Shown here one piece after another: positions 1 to 10,319 of a stretch of DNA of 64,000 nucleotides. The notes beneath the pieces were generated by a model. The model was not told where the DNA came from, ran no database searches, and saw only the letters and a program-made list of their open reading frames with translations. Source of the stretch: Oscarella lobularis (taxonomy: Eukaryota; Porifera; Homoscleromorpha; Homosclerophorida; Oscarellidae); contig NC_089180.1 in NCBI RefSeq assembly GCF_947507565.1, positions 3,286,001-3,350,000 on the forward strand, written 5' to 3'. Numbering within the stretch: position 1 is the stretch's first letter; each line of letters starts with the position of its first letter. The position numbers were made by a program, and so were the translations under genes.

Positions 1-667
1 TGTTGCAGAATTTCGAAAGATTGAAATGCTATCTGTTTTTTGCACTATCTGTTTTTTGAACTACCAGCAGTTCACCTTCAGATCGCCAAAACTGGTGAAA
101 ATTAGCGGTTTCGTTAAACATATATGTGGATATCGTCATCGTTCACGTGTTGTATCCACTGTAGCCGTATAAGAAGCCGACGGTCTCGTCAAGATCAAGA
201 TCTGAATTTTACGTGCCGTCAGTGACTACAACAGCACCGTCACGTTCTGCTACACGCAAGGCGATCACCCGAATCTCGCTGGCTAGCTTAAGGTTGTTTG
301 AATGATTAGCAATCCTTCCTCGTTTAATTAACTTCTTTGCTTACTTACCGCACGAAGCGCAGGCTATGTCTTTTGAACCCGAACGACCAGAAAAGCGCAC
401 AATAGGTCGTACGCCACCCCGCATTTCCCGCTCCTCCAGATGACGCCTTCAAGACGGCCCTTGCACCTCTCGCACTCTATTTGCAATTCAGCTAGTGATA
501 TAAGTTTCACTTCGACGATTCATCCTACTGTTTCCTTCCATCTTCTTACTTCAAGGCCACTGCTGTTCTATGTCAACACATCACCTAATTGTACAAATTA
601 CAATAATTGTCAATAATTAATTAATTAGGCGTTTTACCGTTACCAAATTCATTCATAGGAGCTGCAA
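1..667. other. No gene recognised
   Basis: I see no supported gene, RNA or repeat boundary here. The stretch is mixed composition with AT-rich patches near 590-760. The inverted repeat described next begins at about 668. Confidence 0.5.
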
Positions 668-1356
668 ACACAATCGTTTAGTCTTTAATCACTATTTTCA
701 TGCAAAAAAATATTTAAAAAGTTTGATCTAATAACAAACCGATATGTCACATATTTCATAAATAAGACTACATTATCCGAGTCAATTTCAAAATGAGACA
801 GTGCAACACAGTCTTCTACTGCAGCTGGCGTAATTTGTTGCTTGTCCAACTTGTTTTGGTCCTATTCTCACGCTGGAATCCTATTTTGTTCTGTGATTTA
901 ATTTTTTACTCTCTCTTTATTTAATAATCTTTGCGCTTATGCAAGAGGCTGCGCGTTTCTTTTTCTAATGTACAACAAATGCGCTACAAAAAGAGACTGC
1001 GCTTACATTAGAGATCTGCGCTTGTACCAGGGAAAATATCGTATCCCATTATGAGTACGCAACGGCATAGTGTAAATCTGTTTACCATGCCCAGGCCCAC
1101 CACCAATCATTTCCGATATATTCAATCCGTTGCCTGAGTTTTGAGATGTGGGGTTGATGTACGGATTGATTTCCCGTAAGACGTTTATTGGTGGTATTAT
1201 TTCATCTAGCATTGCACTCTTATGAATGCCTCTTATGGAGAACTGGGTATTGAATTCCTTATGAGGGGTTATATATTTTGTAGAGCTATATGCCGTGAGT
1301 TGTTGATATTGAGGCAGAAGCTCCTTATAATGGTTTGTTGATGATGACGAGGACGC
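668..1356 (-). repeat. Dispersed repeat, copy 1 (inverted relative to copy 2 at 20,167-20,852)
   Basis: About 690 bp that reappears in opposite orientation at 20,167-20,852 at roughly 85-90% by eye. Shared landmarks include the TCATCATCAACAAACCAT start, a GTAAGCGCAGTCTCTTTTTG stretch and a GATTAAAGACT tail. There is no poly-A and no clear terminal repeat. The upper edge lies in a (TCA)n-like tract that matches the gypsy element at the other copy, so copy 2 may have joined by microhomology. Probably a mobile-element 3' region. Confidence 0.75.
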
Positions 1357-1533
1357 ATTGAGAGCTTGCACAAAGAATGAATGAAGAGATGCCGGTAGAT
1401 ATAAATGAGTTTCTTCGAGGATGTTCCAGTCAGCGCCCAGGGCCGGAACAAGCCCTAACCTGCCAGCACCTGCACTTGACTGTCCTAGCTTAGGGCCATT
1501 CTGAGCTGAAAAGAATAATATCGCAAAACGCAT
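1003..1533 (-). CDS. Hypothetical 176-aa ORF inside dispersed repeat copy 1
   Basis: An uninterrupted minus-strand frame of 176 residues. The C-terminal ~115 residues lie in the dispersed repeat, and the homologous frame in copy 2 (20,167 onward) is broken by several stops and a small deletion, so copy 1 is the better preserved. The protein is rich in Ser, Asn, Pro and Gly with no motif I recognise: no zinc ligands, no catalytic triad, no membrane segment. The N-terminal ~60 residues are not repeated and may be an unrelated extension. It may be the end of a transposon protein or only a fortuitous frame. No function is assigned. Confidence 0.3.
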   Translation of the reverse strand: MRFAILFFSAQNGPKLGQSSAGAGRLGLVPALGADWNILEETHLYLPASLHSFFVQALNASSSSSTNHYKELLPQYQQLTAYSSTKYITPHKEFNTQFSIRGIHKSAMLDEIIPPINVLREINPYINPTSQNSGNGLNISEMIGGGPGHGKQIYTMPLRTHNGIRYFPWYKRRSLM

Positions 1534-1762
1534 TGAAATCAGCGTCTATACGGGGTTGGGACAACACTTTACTCAGAGACCGAGCAGCCCACTGAATGTC
1601 CTCCGAAAACCAATACGTAACAGATAACGAGCGCTTTATTAACTCGGCGCAAGTCTATTTAAATTCGTTCTCTGCTACGTCCACGAGCAGGAAAATTAAG
1701 GCAGACGCTTCATTCCCACTTAGATATTCAACATCTTTGTGAGGCCATGTTGAAATGAAGTA

Positions 1763-1902
1763 AGACGCGACAAGAATTAGGAAGTGCGTAAAACTCGTGT
1801 CTTTAATGTCAAAACAACCAGGGGCTTAGTCAAGACGCGACGAGAATTAGGAAGTGCGTAAAACTTGTGTCTTTAATGTCAAAACAACCAGGGGCTTAGT
1901 CA
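1763..1902. repeat. Tandem duplication, 70 bp x 2
   Basis: Units 1763-1832 and 1833-1902 differ at only two or three positions. Both contain AGAATTAGGAAGTGCG and CAACCAGGGGCTTAGTCA. This is a recent, simple tandem duplication in non-coding sequence. Confidence 0.9.
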
Positions 1903-2462
1903 ATACGTTCTTTATTCTCGGTGTTTGGTCGCGCAAACGCCTGAGCATCCTTGACGGTCGCCTGAAGCTATTTTGAGTGTTGAATATTACTTCGTCTTTA
2001 CTGTAAGACGTTCATCGTCTGGACTTGAGTATCCTCTCCGATCCGGCTTGTCAGCCTTGAGGAATCGTGCATTTAATTAAGCAATCGAACATTCTGTCGA
2101 ATACTCGCACGAACTTCGCCGTCTCCTCTGCGCCGTCTATTTTGAAATGATCTAATGCATCGGCGACGCTTGAACTCAACACCTATTTTCACAAAACTTC
2201 GCCGAGATTGCATTCGTCCGCAGATGTATCTCACAAACTTACTTGTGCAGCAAGATCCACTCGCATGCGAGAATAAGACGTAAGTTCCATGTGCTCAAGT
2301 TTCAACTTTGGGAGCACGGACAGTCCGCTTCTGTTTGATGCAATGCGGCGACGATCGTATAAATCGCTTATGCTTAAATCGTATATGCTTCCATGTCACA
2401 AATTTTCCGTTTATCTACGTGCGTCTTTGTCAGCCAGAATGTACTTCGGGTTCCGCGAGGAC
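1903..2462. other. No gene recognised
   Basis: No homology or structured repeat is visible. A 144-codon open frame begins at 2289 but runs into the low-complexity GGTACGG cluster and shows no family resemblance, so I do not call it a gene. Confidence 0.4.
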
Positions 2463-2632
2463 TTATATAGTGCGTTCACACTAGGTAAAATAACCGTACC
2501 GTACCGTACCGTATCGGTACGGTACAGTTATTTTTGCTGTCTAAACGGGTACCGTACCGTAGCGAACCGTACACGTATCGGGCCACTTCGGCTTGCCGTA
2601 CCGGGTACGGTTCGATTACCGGTACGGTCATC
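2463..2632. repeat. GGTACGG/CCGTACC-rich cluster, probable miniature transposon
   Basis: Dense short direct and inverted copies of CCGTACC and GGTACGG fill about 170 bp, introduced by TAGTGCGTTCACACTAGG. This resembles the subterminal repeats of hAT-type miniature elements. A matching terminal inverted repeat and target duplication could not be confirmed by eye. Confidence 0.4.
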
Positions 2633-3460
2633 AAAAAAAGACATTTTCCTACCGCTTTCGTCTCCTATTGGCCGCGAAAGGAGTCAAATTGACGCGTTCT
2701 TCGTATTCGTTCACGATACCTAATCTTAATCCAAACCCTCACCCTTACACACCATCACGCAGAAAATAGAAAAAGAAATAAAAATACCACCTAATCCCAA
2801 CCTAAATCCTTATCCTTACCAAAAAATCGGTAGCACAATTTGAAAAAAATGATTTGACCAACAATCAAGCAACGCACGCTAACAAAAAAATCAAGAAAAG
2901 CCAAAAAATACGAAAAAGCAAAATTCAAACTTATATGATGCTTGAATCGAAAACGAAAAGAACGCGAAATTACTAAAAACAAAAACCTAAAACAAAAACA
3001 AACAACATCAAAATCTTTTCGATTTAATTAACTATCATCGATTTTAAAAAAAACTTTGATGAAATCGACGAAATCGCACCTAAAACGACGCGTGAACGAT
3101 ACTTACCAAGGTTTCTTCACCCGCAAACACGCTTTTGAACATCAAGAACACGGGAAACAGCCTCGAAAACAAGCGTTCACTTGCGCGAAAACAAAAACGT
3201 AAATGAATGAAGGCAGTGGCTATTGTTACGACAGTCGTCAGTCTAGCGCACTATAGAGTAGAGAGCTTATAAAGCGTTTTTTTCATGTACCTAATCTAAT
3301 CCTAATCCTAAACCTTACTGGTATCGGTGGCGGCTTCGCTTAGGGCTTAACCGCCCCAATGAGCATAGGTCGCAGAGGGGGTTTTGCCCCCCCTCCCCTG
3401 GAACCATGCTGCGGGCGGTTGAGCTATAGTCGCGGGTGATCGTATATCGCTGCTTAGGTA
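2633..3460. repeat. Degenerate AACCCT/CTTACC motif tract
   Basis: No gene. Short motifs of the type TAATCC-AACC-CCTTACC recur near 2722, 2788 and 3295, followed at 3311 by CTTACTGGTATCGGTGGCGG, which recurs at 4232. The same motif family is found at 17,670-18,100. The rest is AT-rich. Confidence 0.4.
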
Positions 3461-3469
3461 CAGAGAAAA

Positions 3470-3556
3470 CAAGAAAAAAACAAAAAAACGGAGCACTCAT
3501 CGGGATTCGAACTCCCGATCCGTCACGTGCCCCGTTGTTCATGCATCCGGTCGTCC
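3470..3556 (-). ncRNA. tRNA-like Pol III unit or SINE head (weak)
   Basis: On the minus strand a B-box-like AGTTCGAATCCCGAT lies in a 6-bp stem with a 7-base loop. About 47 bases upstream is an A-box-like TGGGACGACCGG, and T-runs follow immediately (RC of 3470-3489), as expected for a Pol III terminator. Acceptor and anticodon stems do not fold convincingly, so this is more likely a tRNA-derived SINE remnant than a working tRNA. No isotype is assigned. Confidence 0.25.
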
Positions 3557-3791
3557 CACAGATCCCGAATTACCGTAGGCGCTGGTTGTGAAGCGCTCTT
3601 TTCTGTTAAGCGCCTATTATTTGATAGGCGCCCACTCATCAGATGTTTTTTTCCAATGTTTGTGAAGCGCTGCCAATCTTTTCATGCACTGTTGACTGTA
3701 CGTTCGGTTAGGCGTTATCGGCAAGTCAGACGTTGGGCCGTCGTCTAACGCGCAATCTCACTAATTGTTTCGTAATGGTCACGTACCTGAA

Positions 3792-3998
3792 ATGTCTGAG
3801 GTGGAAGGTGGAAAGACTTCGGGCTGCTTTCGTGTGTTTCGCAGAAAGAGCTACACAAGGGAAGCAAAGTTGAAAGTTGTCCAGTTCTTCAAAGCTAATC
3901 GCAGGAACTTGTAGGAAACCTGCAAACGCTCTTCCCTGAACAACCAAACGGTGAAACGATGGATCACGATGAAGGAGAGCCTGCTCGAGAGCCGTATA
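3792..3998 (+). pseudogene. pogo/Tigger-like transposase, N-terminal HTH remnant
   Basis: From ATG 3792 the frame reads a Psq/CENP-B-type helix-turn-helix: RRKSYTREAKLKVVQFFKAN, then a stop near 3912, then TCKRSSLNNQTVKRWI. That spacing (basic turn, LKVVQFF helix, VKRWI recognition helix) is typical of the DNA-binding domain of pogo/Tigger transposases. The in-frame stop and loss of the downstream DDE domain make it a dead fragment. Translations of 4000-4180 look like further decayed transposase sequence (for example a region with SEIDAAIRDW), but frames shift. No terminal inverted repeats were found around it. Confidence 0.6.
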
Positions 3999-4273
3999 CT
4001 ATGAGGAGTGCTGGCTTCATTGCTTTACCCTCTGAAAGCACTTTGCGAGATTACATCACGTTTTCAAGAATCGCTTAGGCTTCCAACGCAAAGTGAGATA
4101 GATGCTGCCATCAGAGATTGGGCGACGGCAAATGGGGCTTCGTGCCGTTAAGAGTGCGCATGCGCATGGAGTTCAAGGATAAGTATGCCGTTGTATACGT
4201 GTGTCTAACCCAACCATAACCCGGTGTAAACCTTACTGGTATCGGAGGCGGACCCGCACCACTAGCTTGATGT

Positions 4274-4335
4274 AGCCAGAGATAAAATAGGAGAGGGATT
4301 GGTAACTAGCTGATGTCACGTGACTTTGCGTGACG
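4274..4335. repeat. Terminal segment of a foldback/miniature family
   Basis: AGAGATAAAATAGGAGAGGG followed by ATTGGTAACTAG is matched in reverse complement at 49,705-49,765, and more loosely by the ends of the 8533-9202 palindrome. The element is interrupted just after GCTAACTGTGT by the hairpin end that starts at 4348. Confidence 0.55.
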
Positions 4336-4347
4336 CTAACTGTGTCT

Positions 4348-4425
4348 TAGCCTCGGTCCCACACCCTCCCTCGCGTCCCGGATGCTCCGTTCCTGCGAGA
4401 GAGGGTCTGGTTCGGTTCCGCCCCA
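4348..4425 (+). mobile_element. Hairpin-type terminus (TAGCCTCG family), left end
   Basis: Starts TAGCCTCGG and contains an imperfect CACACCCTCCCTC / GAGAGAGGGTCTGG stem, as in the 9-bp-TSD miniature elements at 12,680 and 26,944. No partner right end followed by the flanking ACTGTGTCT was found, so it is a solo end or an internally deleted copy. Confidence 0.5.
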
Positions 4426-5236
4426 TCCACGCCCATTCGCCCACGCATTATGACGTGGGGGAACAATAGTGTTAGCGAAGAGCAAATACACTCCGGTACT
4501 CGCCCAAGACGAGTTAGTAGGCTAAAATCGCATACTCCAGCTGTTCACGCCATCGTTTGCGGGCCGTACGCTGCTTCTCCTGAGATAGGAATACATCGAT
4601 GATCACCGATTGATGGCCGTAAAACGATGGGAACGCCTCAAGAGAAGCAGGCTTGAGCACGAAAAAAATCGGAAGAAGTACGTGCGAGAAATCACTTCGA
4701 AAGGTTAGAGTACTTATTTGTATGCACGAAAAGATCTATAGCAAGCCAAAAAATCTTTTGCTGCGCTTGTGAGAGGTCACTTTCGGTTCGCTATTGAAGC
4801 AGCTACAATACTAAACCTTTACCTAAACTTGTCAAGCTTGAAGATAACTATCCGCGGAAGTTCTAAAAGCTCTTCTAGAATCTCTAAAGTGGATTTAGGC
4901 GCCATTTCTAATCTGCTTTTGGCAACTGATCCCCACTTTCTCGCGCATGCGCGGTCATTGCGAAAAGGGTCTATTTGTTACGCTTCGTCGGTTGGAATTG
5001 CTTATGAGCATCGTCGCGACAAATCGGAAGCTTTTGTAACGGTCTTTAGAGGAAATCGACACCGACGAATTTCATTAATCGTGACAGAATTCGGCTGTGA
5101 ATTGTTTTTTTTGTGAGAGAAGTGCCCGAAAGTGTCCAAGCATCCCTTCGAATCGAGTCGCGGTTTTTAGAGAAATCGAGACCGGTGCGTTATTAATTTT
5201 CATTCGTCTGGAGTCAAGACGGCGACGCGTCCAGCG

Positions 5237-5716
5237 GTGAGCGGACACGTCGTGACTCGCTCCGAATGGAAGCGGATGGCGGAAAAGATCGAGGATCTTA
5301 GGCGACGCCTAGAAGCTGTATCGAAGGAGCATGACGAAATCAAAGCGGAAATTGGAGAACTGATTTCCCGCGAAGAGGAGTTAAAGAGCCAGATCTACAA
5401 CGCAGAAGATACGCAGCGAAAGCTCGAGCAGGAGCTAAAAGGAGCTCTCACGGCGTTCGAGGATTTGGAGTTACAAAGAACCGTTGACGAAGAGGAGATC
5501 GATCAGCTGCAGGGATCTCTCGCCGACTTGGAGCGCTATGTGGAGTTACTCATTTTACGCGCAGGGAAAGCCATTCGTGAGGAGAATAGCGAAACCATTC
5601 GTTTGCTTACTCAAGAGAATCGACATCTCCGAGCGAAGTTGTCAAGGTCGACCGAGGAGGTCGAAACCGTTAAATCTGAATTATTCATCTTAAACATTGT
5701 CTGGAAGAGAGCCTGA
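5237..5716 (+). CDS. Coiled-coil protein, probable retroelement gag N-terminal part
   Basis: A 159-codon open frame, almost entirely charged heptad sequence (residues ~10-150) rich in Glu, Lys, Leu and Arg. It predicts a long coiled coil with no cysteine motif and no signal peptide. The first Met (5237) lies just after an AT-rich leader. The stop at 5716 is followed within 75 bp, in another frame, by a capsid-like segment (5788-5973), and then by an integrase-like gene. That order suggests gag of a retroelement or of an integrase-bearing DNA element. A host coiled-coil exon is the alternative. The frame itself is clear; the role is inference. Confidence 0.55.
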   Translation: MSGHVVTRSEWKRMAEKIEDLRRRLEAVSKEHDEIKAEIGELISREEELKSQIYNAEDTQRKLEQELKGALTAFEDLELQRTVDEEEIDQLQGSLADLERYVELLILRAGKAIREENSETIRLLTQENRHLRAKLSRSTEEVETVKSELFILNIVWKRA

Positions 5717-5787
5717 GTCATCGAGGGGTCAAGAATCATCAAAGGAAACCGAGAAAGGAACGTCGGATCGCTGGCTGGACTGGGGAA

Positions 5788-5973
5788 GTAAAGCGTCTTC
5801 AATTCGAAGTCCGCCTGAAGGGTCGCGCTTTACAGATGTACGAATCGGTCCCTACTGAGGCGAGGAAGTCCTACGAGTCAGCCAAAGCTGCTTGGCTCCA
5901 ATTGATGCAACCGGTTCGACTCCGAGAATATCAGCAAGCGATGATTGAAGCCAATATCAGAGTGAATCCGTAG
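5788..5973 (+). pseudogene. Gag capsid-like fragment
   Basis: A 61-codon frame containing RLQFEVRLKGRALQMYES and PVRLREYQQAMIEA. The hydrophobic-Gly-Arg-Ala...Tyr pattern is that of the Ty3/gypsy-type gag capsid domain (L-x-G-x-A, then a Y/F-x-x-L helix). It is out of frame with the coiled-coil ORF that ends at 5716 and stops at 5971-5973, so either a frameshift or a short unrecognised intron separates them. About 60 bp further on the integrase-like gene begins. Family assignment is from pattern only. Confidence 0.45.
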
Positions 5974-6019
5974 CTTTATGATTTGTTTGCCACGGGGCGG
6001 TCGATCAACGTGCTCGGAA

Positions 6020-6780
6020 GGCGGCGCGCTTTTCGGACGCACTGCTGTCTTTGGCACATCGATGGCAATCACAAACTGATAAGGTAAACATATTGAGTTT
6101 TCAGAGCGCTTTTGTACAGTCACTGACAGTGTCATTAACCGTGTGTGACCAGTTTGAGCAAGCTTGCAAAAGAAATTGTATTCTTTCGTGGGTGAGGTGC
6201 GATAAAGGCCGTAAAAATGCTCAAGTTTTGCTCTTCATGTTGTCTTACCTATCTCGAGGACCCGGGCGTGGTAGCGTCAAAACTAGACGTTTGGTCCACA
6301 ATCAAATGACCGAACGTCTCTGGCGAGATGTTTTTTATCAGGTAGTCATTCTAAGGCAAATTTTCGATTGTACTAATCGCGTTCTTTAGGTGACGTCAAC
6401 GTATTACCATTTATTTTGTTGTTTGGAAAACATGGCTTTTGTCGTCAGCAGGGAATAAGTCACCTACACAGCTTTGGATATTGGTAATGCAAAATCCCAC
6501 GTATTTTTTGTCGACTGTAGGAGTAGAAATGCGTTGGGCTTTTCAACATGAGTTTAATGATTTTGGCATTGATTTTGATGTTGAGCCATCCGATGGACAT
6601 TGGAACGAAGACGAAGACGACACCGACGATGGCGACGTTTCTGTACCTGAAACTTCTGTAAAACACGAAAGCCGCCTTCAGTCTGTCTTGTCTGCAACTC
6701 TTGATCCTTCGGAGCATGTCACCGATTTCAGAGTGTCAATTTATTTGAGAGCACGAAAAATAGCTGGTAATATTCAATGA
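6020..6780 (+). CDS. Integrase-core (rve-like) transposon gene, several exons
   Basis: Exon 1 (to ~6083) ends LWHIDGNHKLIR, the first-Asp motif of a family of integrase-core proteins common in animal transposons. A GT..AG intron (about 6084-6150) leads to exon 2, with RCDKG (second Asp), GPGRGSV, HNQMTERLWRDVF (Glu) and a donor at about 6340. A second intron of about 50 bp leads toward the NKSPTQLW motif at about 6465, then an acidic C-terminus (DGHWNEDEDDTDDGD) ending at 6780. D, D and E are all present and the introns are plausible, so this copy is unusually well kept. The N-terminus is missing or merges with the gag-like frames upstream. No terminal repeats were found. Confidence 0.6.
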
Positions 6781-7462
6781 TGATGATGACGTCCAAGAAC
6801 AGTTTTTTTGGTAATGCATTTAGTTACGTTATCAGAAAAGTCTTTGTTACGCATCGGACAAGTTTTCTTACTGTAGTTTGGCGAAGTCATTAGTCGTATG
6901 ATTCGACGTTTTTGTGATGTAATCAATTACAATGTCTTTTCTATACACGTCATTGTGACGTATTGTTTATTCACGTGACTGTGACTTCCTGAACGATAAT
7001 AGGCGCACGCCACATCGCATTCTTTGTTGTGCACAGCTCATCGAAACCGAAACATTTATTCCTAATCGTTTTTTCCGCTTTCAGTATTTTCGACGATTCG
7101 GGCTATTCAAAGAATGTCTTCAAGGGAGAAAAAATAATTGATAATACTGGAGTCAATCGATCGCCAGCTACGCGATCTTCGCCGTTGATACAGCGAAATC
7201 GGAGCCGACGAGGAGGCAGAATGGGATGACTTCACTGTTTCCAATCGAAGCGATCCGTCTTCGGAGCAGGCGGCCCCTCTACGGGCGCCCGTGAAGGTCC
7301 ACTTTTCTCACCTCCAAAAACCGCTATATGGAATGAGCATCGAAGGGTCTTTGACCATCGCGGTGAGGGAAAAAGACGGGCATCGTATTCCCGTTCAGTG
7401 GAGAAGACTAAGAAGTCGCAAACGTCAGACATATTTTCCGAGACAGGCCGTGCACCGTGGGT
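6781..7462. other. No firm gene; possible transposon exon near 7260-7500
   Basis: AT-rich to 7000. In one plus frame, 7420-7500 reads GRAPWVHKFVCLA, a pattern I associate loosely with transposon-linked proteins in animals, but I cannot name the family and the frame breaks quickly. Confidence 0.25.
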
Positions 7463-7815
7463 TCACAAGTTTGTGTGCCTCGCAAACAGTCGAAGACGTG
7501 AATGAAGATCTTCAGATTCGCTGCTTAAAATTCCGCACTGAATAAATGACTGTCGGATCATATCGCTAGGCAAAGCGTTCCAGCTCTCCGATAACCATCT
7601 TGCAATCATTTTATACACAACTGACTTTCCTTTGCCACTGCCTGTGAATTCTTGTTCACCTTTTGCCAACCAGTTAAGCAACTTTTCTCTCATTGCAGTC
7701 TTGAACGGCTTGTTCCAGTGTACATTAGCAGGCTGCAAGAAAGGTGTCATTCCTCCCGGAATAACAGCAACGTCGGTATTGTAATGCTGCTTAATTAAAA
7801 GATGATAGAACAGTT
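7463..7815 (-). pseudogene. pogo/Tigger-like transposase, C-terminal DDE part
   Basis: The minus-strand frame gives YHLLIKQHYNTDVAVIPGG, then TPFLQPANVHWNKPFK, a spacer, and SESWNALPSDMIRQSFIQCG. The L-Q-P-x-D-V-x-x-N-K-P-F block and the W..IP..MI..SF..CGI block are diagnostic of the C-terminal half of the DDE superfamily-1 domain (pogo/Tigger/Jerky). The usual Asp of LQPLD is Ala-Asn here. Upstream it joins abruptly, at about 7815, to a gypsy protease fragment on the same strand, so one element inserted into or recombined with the other. Confidence 0.75.
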
Positions 7816-8330
7816 TTTTTAATTTCGCGGAGCCAATTTTGCCCGAGGAGCGATGGACCGTCCCCTTCTACTGTACAGTGGGAGCTCCGCCTTTTGACCC
7901 TCTAACTACATTTGAAGTCTTCGTTTCCCGAGCACCGACACATCTTTCTTCGAATAGGTCGAAAGCGTAATGTCTGGCTTCGTGAGCGCGACGTCCTTGA
8001 AGTACTTGTCTCACGTAGCGCGAAAAACCAACGCGACGGCGGCTCCAGTGTCTACTTCCATTGGGAGGCGTTTCCTCTCTACGAACGGGTGAATCGTTAA
8101 TTTCTCGTCGTGTTTCGACGGCACGGTATTTATCGCATTCAAAAAATTATCGTCGTCAACCGTTGCTTCGTCGTCGCATCTATCGACGCGATCAGTCGCC
8201 TCCCTTTTTGGCAACGCGATCCTTTCCCACGCCCTCCTCTCTCTTTAGAGCGACACGCGCTCACTAAGTGCCCCTTTTTGTTGCACGCCAAAATAATTTG
8301 TCGGAAATATTGAAGAACATGGGTCCACTC
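7816..8330 (-). pseudogene. Ty3/gypsy gag zinc knuckle and protease fragment
   Basis: Reading the minus strand from 8330: a knuckle-like CNKKGHLVSAC, a basic spacer, then in another frame a protease start EVDTGAAVALV (the Asp-Thr-Gly-Ala active-site loop), and at 7820-7860 GPSLLGQNWLREI, the end of the retropepsin domain. At least one frameshift separates knuckle and protease, and the region between DTGA and the flap is decayed. Reverse transcriptase is absent because a pogo fragment takes over at 7815. This is an old broken copy of a retroelement. Confidence 0.7.
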
Positions 8331-8532
8331 GTTACTATACGGTGCCGACACCGTCAATCTTTTTTCGTGTCAGCCACCTTGATTTTGTCGTAATTGCATT
8401 AGATTTTTGGCCCCGTATAATTTGGTCCTAGTCCTATATGTAGAAAGCGACGATCGCACAATGCGATGCCATCGTTAAGGAAATCCGGCAAAACATACGC
8501 TCCTTGTCGGGCACCGTGCAAGGCGGTGACAA

Positions 8533-9202
8533 CATAGATAGAGAAGGAGAGGGATTGGAAACACCCTCTTGCCACGTGATTTTTCGTGAGGCTAACTCTG
8601 TAATGGCCCACCCACGCACGTACACATATATGTAATGTAGGGAAAAGTGCCTCACGCTTTAGTTTAGCTTTTGCCGAACCCCATAGCATGCTCAAAGCAA
8701 TGTCTAGTTGTTCAGAAATCTAAAGTAAGTCGACTCTTTTCGCTCGTGCTTCAGCTTTTCATGCTAACGCGCATAGCTCTGCTTTCTTGATCTTGCATGA
8801 CACACAACTCTCTCTTCGTATTACCTAGTCGCGGTGGCCCCGCGCGAAACTCTAGCGAAGGAACGCAGGTACAAGATTAGCGCCTCTGCATGCTTCGAAA
8901 AATTCGTTGTCGAAAAGAACGCTACTTCGTCGAGCCATCCACGCCCCCACAGAGTTTCCCAGAGAGGTTATAACCGTTTTTCCGAACACAACAACTTTTC
9001 CGAAGCACGCAGAGGCCCTAACCTCGTACCTGCGTTCCTTCTCTAGAGTTTCGCTCGGATCCACCGAGACTATGTTGTACAAAGACAGAGTTATGTGTCA
9101 TGCAACCAAGGTGTACATCCGTGGAGGGGCCGTAACAGAATTAGCCTAACGAAAAATCACGTGACAAGGAGGTGTTTCCATCCCCTTCCTTCTTTATCTA
9201 TG
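8533..9202. mobile_element. Foldback element, 670-bp near-palindrome
   Basis: The left arm from CATAGATAGAGAAGGA (8533) and the right arm ending TCCTTCTTTATCTATG (9202) are inverted copies over most of their length, including CACGTGATTTTTCGT and an inner GAACGCAGGTAC segment. Open frames on the two strands (8834-9046 plus, 8852-9082 minus) encode similar peptides only because of the symmetry. Flanks GGTGACAAC / GGTGCCACA match 6 of 9, a possible decayed 9-bp target duplication. Confidence 0.7.
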
Positions 9203-9386
9203 GTGCCACACGTCGATGTGTACGGGTTGTTAGGAGTTAGGTTAGTTAGTTAATATAAACAGTCTGTTTTATATATAGCTAGGCTTGCAGGCTCTAGTAC
9301 ACTTACCTACCTGTATGACAACAGCACAGAACGTTACATGGTAACAGGCGTGACAGATTATAGCCACTGCACTCATGACGACCGCT

Positions 9387-9720
9387 TAGCCTCGCGTTGC
9401 CAGGCCCTCCTCCCTGATATCCCGTATAAACACGGGAGAAGAGAAGGGTCTGGTACCACTGGTCTGCGTCATAGGTCACGAGGACCATCCTTTTGTGGGT
9501 GCGGTCCATCGTCATCTAATGCAATTACACACCTCGTCGCGCACGCAGGTGAAAGGAGCGCGTCATTCGATACAATGTGCTCAGAGGCCGCGTTGTAGAT
9601 CCTAGAATCCATTATCGGTTTCTTGCCGGGGGGAAAGTTCGTCTGCTTCCTGATGCCTCCTCTGCTTTGCGGATTAGCGTTCTGCGCTGTCGTGGTCAGT
9701 CCACTGAAGGCGATCATGGA
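9387..9720 (+). mobile_element. Miniature element of the TAGCCTCG hairpin family, right end missing
   Basis: Starts TAGCCTCGCGTTGCCAGG with the hairpin CCCGTATAAACACGGG and GTACCACTGGTCTGCGTCAT, nearly identical to the left end of the complete element at 26,944. The interior is similar to 27,060-27,310. No reverse-complement terminus (CGAGGCTA) follows, so the copy is 3'-truncated. Confidence 0.75.
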
Positions 9721-10319
9721 GAAAAAGGTATTTTACCTAAAAGTAATTAATATGATATTGGTGCAACTATACTACTTTTGCTTATGTGTAAAAACTTCTT
9801 GCAAAGGGACTCGGTGCAACACAGCTACTGCATCCGCAAGAGGTAGATGCACTTTCAGCAAAAGTCATCACTTCAGCTCGATACTGTAAATTTGACAATT
9901 GGACGTACATTAATTAATAGTGATTTTATTTCCTCTTTGACGTGTAGTTTACCTGTCACCTAAGTGAGGCTAATTCGAGTACGGCGTACGCCAGTTAGCC
10001 GTTTCAAAGATTATAAAAAGAAAAGCTGCATATCTCAAACGCTGCCCGAAGTTCAGTAGGCACTTGCTATGTGGCTTGTCCAGAAGGTTCACCAAGGGGG
10101 GCGGGAAATAGTAACAGGTCCATTTAAAAGACCAGCGCATACGGTATTTTTGTCGCGAAGTTGTTCGACTATTTTTAATGTGACTATTGGCATCGTCATT
10201 AGGTCTGATCAAACGCCTCCGGCTTCGTAAAATTGCCCATTTTGGTGATCGGAAAAGCTGAAAGACCAAGGTGACGAAAATATAATGAGTTGTGTTTTAA
10301 TTTAACGAACTGTTCTCAG
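9721..10319. other. No gene recognised
   Basis: Mixed sequence with no supported coding exon. Possibly the leader of the pogo-like fragment that follows. Confidence 0.35.

Noticed and set aside
2289-2723. 144-codon plus-strand ORF
   Set aside because: Half of it is the GGTACGG repeat cluster, and no motif or splice structure supports it.
3409-3440. A-box-like TAGCTCAACCG on the minus strand as a second tRNA
   Set aside because: The nearest B-box-like sequence is only about 15 bases away or lies on the wrong side, so no tRNA can fold.
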